From: Archangium violaceum Cb vi76
GTDB lineage: Bacteria > Myxococcota > Myxococcia > Myxococcales > Myxococcaceae
Assembly (NCBI RefSeq): GCF_000733295.1
Contig: NZ_JPMI01000302.1
Span: 27,367 to 91,366, forward strand
Reading direction: 5' to 3'
DNA: 64,000 nucleotides
Of the stretch, positions 56,427 through 64,000 are shown piece after piece (the first letter of the stretch is position 1; each line of letters begins with the position of its first letter). A model generated the notes under the pieces. The model made no database searches. It was given only the letters and a program-made list of their open reading frames with translations, and had not been told where the DNA came from. The position numbers and the translations under genes are program-made.

Positions 56427-56430
<4 letters not shown>
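55537..56430 (-). CDS. Sigma-70-family sigma factor, Myxococcales family type
   Basis: 297 residues from ATG 56430 (MSGPREEESLSALLRAHV). Helical N-terminus specific to this group, then region 2 (VDEVLQVMRQRLLLG, IADYSGRGPLLSWVRIIGVRI) and region 4 (MPEGERALLRLHHIHGLTMDRLATMYGE, SSIARRVMHARERLLKL). This is the design of the Myxococcales-specific sigma group 1 (Sig-70_gmx1). Its ATG overlaps the kinase gene stop by four bases, so the kinase is its partner and, by its zinc motif, the likely anti-sigma factor. Confidence 0.85.
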
Positions 56431-59561
<3,131 letters not shown>

Positions 59562-59628
59562 CCACCGCTCAAATTATCAGGGTCGGGGATTTCTTGTATA
59601 TCCGATTCCCGGCGAGAGCCCGGCTGGC

Positions 59629-59656
59629 GGAACTGTCCGAAAAACCACGCTATAAT
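59629..59656 (+). promoter_or_regulatory. Possible promoter of the PilZ gene
   Basis: A perfect TATAAT is at 59651-59656, only six bases before the ATG, and a GGAAC at 59629-59633 sits 17 bases farther up, a mixed type. Transcription would start at about the first codon, so the gene may have a leaderless or near-leaderless message. Confidence 0.4.
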
Positions 59657-59662
59657 GGGGGG

Positions 59663-60160
59663 ATGGATCTGTCCGTCTGGCTGACGAACTTCCGGGAGCT
59701 GCACGAACGCGCGCGCCGTCGGCTGCACACGAGCGATGAGCGGGCACTCTACCTGGAGGCTCGCGAGCAGCTCGCACGCTCGCTGCTCGCGGCCCAGGGG
59801 CAGAACCTGCAACCGGGATCGACCGCCCGGCGCAGCTTCCGCGTGCCCAAGGGGATGCACGTGGACGTCAGCTTCCGAACCGGCGCCGTGCGCAGCCGCA
59901 CCCTGGACATCTCCTCCGGGGGCTTCTCCTGTTTGATGGGAGGTGCCCCCACCGAGGGCACGCTCAGCGGTTTCGCGCTGTGGCTGCCCGGGCAGGACGA
60001 GGCGCCGGTGGTGGGCCGTGCACGCATCGTCGCGGCGACCCCGCCCTCCGAGCAGGGCAACCAGCGGGTCTCCTTCATCTTCGAGAACGTGAGCGACGAC
60101 GACCACGAGCGGCTGGAGATGCTGATCTTCGACCTGGCGCTCGGCTACATCGTGGCCTGA
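59663..60160 (+). CDS. PilZ-domain protein (myxobacterial type)
   Basis: 165 residues from ATG 59663 (MDLSVWLTNFRELHERARRR); an in-frame TTG at 59594 is less likely. The N-terminal 50 residues are a helical segment; about 55-160 resemble a PilZ domain: RRSFRVPKGMHVDVSF at its start (the RxxxR c-di-GMP motif is RRSFR), DISSGGFSCLM (D/NxSxxG motif), VVGRARIVAATPP, RVSFIFENVSDDDHERLEMLIF. It may bind cyclic di-GMP. Divergent from the kinase gene (about 100-base gap) and convergent with ribD (22 bases). Confidence 0.85.
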   Translation: MDLSVWLTNFRELHERARRRLHTSDERALYLEAREQLARSLLAAQGQNLQPGSTARRSFRVPKGMHVDVSFRTGAVRSRTLDISSGGFSCLMGGAPTEGTLSGFALWLPGQDEAPVVGRARIVAATPPSEQGNQRVSFIFENVSDDDHERLEMLIFDLALGYIVA

Positions 60161-60182
60161 GCGGCCGCGCGGGAGCGGGCCC

Positions 60183-61355
60183 TCACCCCGGCTCGGAGAG
60201 CCGGGCCCGGAGCAGCAGATCCTCCCCCACCTGCTCGAAGGAGAGCTTGCCCACCGTGAGTGCGCGGGCCATCTGTTTCACGCCCAGCGAGCCGGACCAG
60301 GACAGGCCCTCGCTCCCGATGAGCTTGGGGGCGACGAAGAGCAGCAGCTCGTCCGCGAGCCCCCCGCGCAGGAACGAGCCGTACATCTCCGCGCCGCCCT
60401 CCACCAGCACGTGGTTGAGGCCCTCCCTGGCGAGGCGGCGCATCAGCGCCTCGAGGTCCACGCGGCCCTGCTTCGCGGGCATCCGCCAGACCTCGGCGCC
60501 GGCGGCGATGAAACGCTTCGCCTTGCGGCCCGTGGGCTCCTCCAGCGTGGCCACCACGGTGCGCGCCGGGGAGCGCTGGGTGAAGACGGTGAGCTTCGGG
60601 GACAGGCGCAGGTGCGAGTCCACCACCACGCGCACCGGATCCTTCCCCGAGCCCTCGGGGAGCCGCGTGGTGAGCTGGGGATTGTCGCGCTGGACGGTGG
60701 TGGCGCCCACGAGGATGACGTCCACCTGGTCGCGCAGCCGGTGCACCCACGCCCGGGCCTGCTCTCCCGTCACCCAGCGCGAGTCGCCCGTGGCGGTGGC
60801 CAGCTTGCCATCCAACGTCACCGCCGCCTTCAGGGTGACGTAGGGCAGGCCGGTGCTCATGGCCTTGAAGAAGGGCCGGTTGAGCGTGTCGGCCTCCTCC
60901 TTCAGCACGCCGGTGACGACCTCCACGCCGGCGCGCCGCAGCCGCGCCACGCCCTTGCCATTCACCTTGGGGTTGGGATCGGACGAGCCCACGAAGACGC
61001 GGCGCACGCCGGCATCGAGCACGGCCTGGCTGCACGGCGGGGTGCGCCCGTAGTGGTCGCACGGCTCCAGCGTCGTGTAGAGGTCCGCCCCACGGGCCCT
61101 GGCGCCCGCGGCCTCCAACGCCACCACCTCGGCGTGCGCCGTGCCGGCCCGCCGGTGGTAGCCGCGCGCGATGATCCGGCCGCCCTTCACCAGCACCGCC
61201 CCCACCACGGGGTTGGGGCTGGTGCGGCCGAGTCCCTTGGAGGCTTCTTCCAGCGCCAGGCGCATGAAGAACTCCGCCACCGCCTTGTCGAAGTCCGCCG
61301 CGCGCTTCGCCCGGGGGGTGCGCTTCTGCATCCGCGCTCGCGTCAAGAGCCGCAT
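60183..61355 (-). CDS. ribD: Bifunctional pyrimidine deaminase/reductase RibD
   Basis: 390 residues from ATG 61355; ATG 61331 gives 382. N-terminal zinc deaminase with THAEV (HAEVVALEAAG) and PCDHYGRTPPC, C-terminal HTP reductase domain with VTLKAAVTLDGKLATATGDSRWVTG and NHVLVEGGAEMYGSF. It deaminates and reduces the GTP-derived pyrimidine in riboflavin synthesis. Six bases after the nrdR stop. Other riboflavin genes (ribE-ribBA-ribH) are 16.5 kb to the left. Confidence 0.95.
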   Translation of the reverse strand: MRLLTRARMQKRTPRAKRAADFDKAVAEFFMRLALEEASKGLGRTSPNPVVGAVLVKGGRIIARGYHRRAGTAHAEVVALEAAGARARGADLYTTLEPCDHYGRTPPCSQAVLDAGVRRVFVGSSDPNPKVNGKGVARLRRAGVEVVTGVLKEEADTLNRPFFKAMSTGLPYVTLKAAVTLDGKLATATGDSRWVTGEQARAWVHRLRDQVDVILVGATTVQRDNPQLTTRLPEGSGKDPVRVVVDSHLRLSPKLTVFTQRSPARTVVATLEEPTGRKAKRFIAAGAEVWRMPAKQGRVDLEALMRRLAREGLNHVLVEGGAEMYGSFLRGGLADELLLFVAPKLIGSEGLSWSGSLGVKQMARALTVGKLSFEQVGEDLLLRARLSEPG

Positions 61356-61361
61356 GGCCCG

Positions 61362-61859
61362 TCAACCGTCCTTGCCCACGGGACGCGGCGGCTTGAGCTC
61401 CCGCGTCCGGTCAGACAGAAGATCCTTCAGCTCCTCCATGAACTCGGAGATGTCACGGAAGCTCCGGTACACCGAGGCGAAGCGGACATAGGCCACCTCG
61501 TCCAGGCCGTGCAGCCGGCGCATCACCTCCTCGCCGATGACCGACGAGGGCACCTCCTTCTCGCCCATGCCCTGCAGCAACCGCTCGATGGCGACCACCG
61601 TCTCCTCGAGCTGGTCCGCCGACACCGGCCGCTTCTCGCAGGCCTTCTTCAGCCCCGCGAGCAGCTTGTCCCGATCGAACGTCTCCCGCCGCCCGTCCTT
61701 CTTCACGATGAGCGGGTAGAGCTCCTCCACCCGCTCATACGTGGTGAAGCGCCGCTTGCACTGCAAGCACTCGCGGCGCCGGCGGATGACAGACCCCTCG
61801 TGAGACTCGCGCGAGTCGATGACCTTGTTCTCGGCGTCCTGGCAGAAGGGGCAACGCAT
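61362..61859 (-). CDS. nrdR: Transcriptional repressor NrdR
   Basis: 165 residues. Zinc ribbon [20 protein letters not shown], then CLQC, followed by the ATP-cone domain ([27 protein letters not shown]). It represses ribonucleotide reductase genes in response to dATP/ATP. Between glyA and ribD, as in many bacteria. Confidence 0.96.
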   Translation of the reverse strand: MRCPFCQDAENKVIDSRESHEGSVIRRRRECLQCKRRFTTYERVEELYPLIVKKDGRRETFDRDKLLAGLKKACEKRPVSADQLEETVVAIERLLQGMGEKEVPSSVIGEEVMRRLHGLDEVAYVRFASVYRSFRDISEFMEELKDLLSDRTRELKPPRPVGKDG

Positions 61860-61875
61860 GAAGAGGGAGGGAGGG

Positions 61876-63132
61876 TTACTTCAGCCGCGAGGCGTAGAGC
61901 GGGAAGCTCCGGGTGAACTCCTCGATGCGCGAGCGGATGTTGGCCAGCCGCTTCTCGTCCGAGGCGTTATCCAGCGCCTCCACGACGAAGGCGCCGACGG
62001 TGGCCATCTCCGCCTCCTTCATCCCGCGAGCGGACACGGCCGGCGTGCCCACGCGCACGCCCGACGTCACCATGGGCTTCTCCGGGTCGAAGGGGATCAT
62101 GTTCTTGTTCACCGTGATGCCCGCCTTGCCCAGCACCTCCTCGGCCACCTTGCCGGTGAGGTTCTTGGGGCGCAGGTCCACCAGCATCAGGTGGTTGTCC
62201 GTGCCGCCCGAGCACAGGCGCAGGCCCCCGCGCTTGAGGGCCTCGGCCAGGGCCTGGGCGTTGGCGACGATCTGCCGCTGGTACGCCTTGAACTCGGGGC
62301 TGAGCGCCTCGCGGAAGGCCACGGCCTTGGCGGCGATGACGTGCATCAGCGGACCGCCCTGGATGCCCGGGAAGATCTGGCTGTTGAGCGTCTTGGCGTA
62401 CTGCTCCTTGCTCAGCACGAGGCCACCGCGCGGGCCGCGCAGCGTCTTGTGCGTGGTGGAGGTGACGATGTCCGCCAGGGGCACCGGCGAGGGGTGCACG
62501 CCCGCGGCCACCAGGCCGGCGATGTGCGCCATGTCCACCATCATCGCCGCGCCCACGCTGTCGGCGATCTCACGGAACTTCGCGAAGTCGATGGTGCGCG
62601 GGTACGCCGAGGCGCCCACCACCACCACCTTCGGCTTGTGCTCCTTCGCGAGCGCCGCGGCCTGCGCGTAGTCCAGCGTCTCGGTGTCCTTGGTGAGCCC
62701 GTAGTGGACGATCTTGTAGAGCTTGCCGGAGAAGTTGAACGCGGCGCCGTGGGTGAGGTGGCCGCCCGAGTTCAAATCCAACGAGAGGATGGTGTCACCG
62801 GGCTTCATCAGCGCCATGTAGGCGCCCATGTTGGCCTGGCTGCCGGAGTGCGGCTGGACGTTGACGTAGTCCGCGCCGAACAGCTCCTTGGCCCGGGAGA
62901 TGGCGAGGTTCTCCGCCACGTCCACCACCTCGCAACCGCCGTAGTAGCGCTTGCCCGGGTAGCCCTCGGCGTACTTGTTCGTCAGCACCGAGCCCATCGC
63001 CTCCATCACGGCGGGGCTCACGAAGTTCTCCGAGGCGATCAGCTCCAGGCCCTCTTCCTGGCGGCGCGTCTCGTCGTGAACGACCTTGGCAATCTCCGGA
63101 TCGACCTCGGCCAGCTTACGGATGTTCTCCAT
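61876..63132 (-). CDS. glyA: Serine hydroxymethyltransferase
   Basis: 418 residues from ATG 63132 ([20 protein letters not shown]). PLP-enzyme blocks [56 protein letters not shown]-Lys in [15 protein letters not shown]. It makes glycine and methylene-tetrahydrofolate from serine. Starts 32 bases after the rpiB stop and is 16 bases from nrdR. Confidence 0.97.
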   Translation of the reverse strand: MENIRKLAEVDPEIAKVVHDETRRQEEGLELIASENFVSPAVMEAMGSVLTNKYAEGYPGKRYYGGCEVVDVAENLAISRAKELFGADYVNVQPHSGSQANMGAYMALMKPGDTILSLDLNSGGHLTHGAAFNFSGKLYKIVHYGLTKDTETLDYAQAAALAKEHKPKVVVVGASAYPRTIDFAKFREIADSVGAAMMVDMAHIAGLVAAGVHPSPVPLADIVTSTTHKTLRGPRGGLVLSKEQYAKTLNSQIFPGIQGGPLMHVIAAKAVAFREALSPEFKAYQRQIVANAQALAEALKRGGLRLCSGGTDNHLMLVDLRPKNLTGKVAEEVLGKAGITVNKNMIPFDPEKPMVTSGVRVGTPAVSARGMKEAEMATVGAFVVEALDNASDEKRLANIRSRIEEFTRSFPLYASRLK

Positions 63133-63164
63133 GGACACGCTCTCCTCGGTTGGGAACGAGGGCC

Positions 63165-63614
63165 TCAGCGTCCGTTGTCGGACTCGGCCTCGCGAATCTT
63201 GTCCAGGCGCTTCTGGTGCCGGCCGCCCTCGAAGGGCGTGGCCACGAAGGCCTCCACGATGCTGCGCGCCAGCCCCGCTCCGACGACGCGCTGGCCCAGG
63301 CACAGCACGTTGGCGTCGTTGTGGGCCCGCGTCATGCGCGCCTCGAACTCACTGGTGCACAGCGCCGCGCGGATGCCCCGGTACTTGTTGGCCGTGATGC
63401 TCATGCCAATCCCGGTCCCGCACACCAGCACGCCGTACGGGTACTCGCCCGCCGCCACCGCCCTGCATACCGTCTTCGCGAAGTCCGGGTAGTCCACCGA
63501 CGCGTTCGTGGTGGGGCCCACGTCATGGACCTCGGCGCGCAGCTCCTGGAGCGCGCTCACGAGCTCACGGCGCAGCTCCAGGCCCGCATGATCCGACGCG
63601 ATGATGATCTTCAC
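63165..63614 (-). CDS. rpiB: Ribose-5-phosphate isomerase B
   Basis: 149 residues ([20 protein letters not shown]). RpiB/LacAB features: [52 protein letters not shown] with the catalytic Cys, and [14 protein letters not shown]. It links ribose-5-P and ribulose-5-P, the latter also feeding riboflavin synthesis (RibB). First gene of the rpiB-glyA-nrdR-ribD unit. Confidence 0.95.
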   Translation of the reverse strand: MKIIIASDHAGLELRRELVSALQELRAEVHDVGPTTNASVDYPDFAKTVCRAVAAGEYPYGVLVCGTGIGMSITANKYRGIRAALCTSEFEARMTRAHNDANVLCLGQRVVGAGLARSIVEAFVATPFEGGRHQKRLDKIREAESDNGR

Positions 63615-63651
63615 GTGAGCCCTCCCTCTTCCACTCGGACCCGGGGTGGGG

Positions 63652-63690
63652 AGACCCTCACCCCGGCCCTCTCCCAGGGGGGAGAGGGAG
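63652..63690. repeat. GC-rich palindromic intergenic repeat
   Basis: The segment reads GACCCTCACCCCGGCCC, then CCCTCTCCC (63667-63675), one A and GGGGGGAGAGGG (63677-63688), a strong hairpin. Repeats of this wording (CCCTCACCCCGGCCCTCTCCC...GGGAGAGGG) are common between genes in many G+C-rich bacteria; it may end transcription from fabF and/or serve as a REP-like element. No flanking coding gene. Confidence 0.65.
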
Positions 63691-63706
63691 TGCTGGGGTG
63701 CTGGTG

Positions 63707-64000
<294 letters not shown>

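Overview
The window is very G+C-rich with strong G/C bias at third codon positions. Its gene set is typical of a fruiting myxobacterium (Myxococcota, suborder Cystobacterineae, e.g. an Archangium/Cystobacter-type genome): lolCD-bamA-skp-lpxD, the phoH-pgpH-ybeY block, PATAN/DUF4388 and HEAT-repeat proteins, a sigma factor paired with a Ser/Thr kinase-TPR protein, and a chemosensory operon. The genus is inferred from gene content only. No tRNA, rRNA, CRISPR array, transposase or attachment site was found.

Layout. 1-7 kb (minus): outer-membrane biogenesis operon lolC/E-lolD-bamA-skp-lpxD (lpxD cut by the window edge), with lysS just upstream. 8.6-9.6 kb: an ECF sigma/zinc-finger anti-sigma pair. 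9.8-10.9 kb: prfB with its conserved +1 programmed frameshift. 11-18 kb: a DUF4105 membrane protein, a cupin-YbeY fusion, PgpH-like 7TM-HD protein, PhoH and a PATAN-domain protein. 18-26 kb: a TPR/zinc-finger membrane protein, a frameshifted mazG fused to a VOC-like domain, rpsT, lptE, a zinc-ribbon membrane protein and leuS. 26-32.5 kb: a CheY-like regulator, a nei-type glycosylase gene broken by an in-frame TGA, a POTRA-like lipoprotein, a DUF985 cupin, an esterase, an ATP-grasp protein, a LysM/lytic transglycosylase and an unassigned protein. 32.5-43.7 kb (minus): what looks like one long transcription unit, ribE-ribBA-ribH-nusB-(M17 N-domain protein)-cheY-cheA-cheW-cheW-HEAT-cheR-cheB, with several ATGA/GTGA overlaps.

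43.7-60.2 kb: an accessory block of mixed orientation lies between ribE and the rest of the riboflavin/one-carbon genes (ribD-nrdR-glyA-rpiB, 60.2-63.6 kb). Its left half carries two cytochromes P450, an epoxide-hydrolase-like enzyme, a membrane methyl-accepting protein, a UbiA-superfamily membrane protein whose Asp motifs resemble non-canonical UbiA-type terpene cyclases, and an FAD monooxygenase. Together these look like a small terpenoid-type tailoring cluster and are the best candidate for an undescribed system here. Its right half holds a YfhO-type membrane protein, a broken SRPBCC gene, a sigma factor/sensor-kinase pair and a PilZ protein. The window ends in the 3' part of fabF.

Three genes are disrupted as read: mazG (two homopolymer indels), nei (one stop codon) and the SRPBCC gene (internal deletion). 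Whether these are sequencing errors or real decay cannot be decided from the sequence alone.
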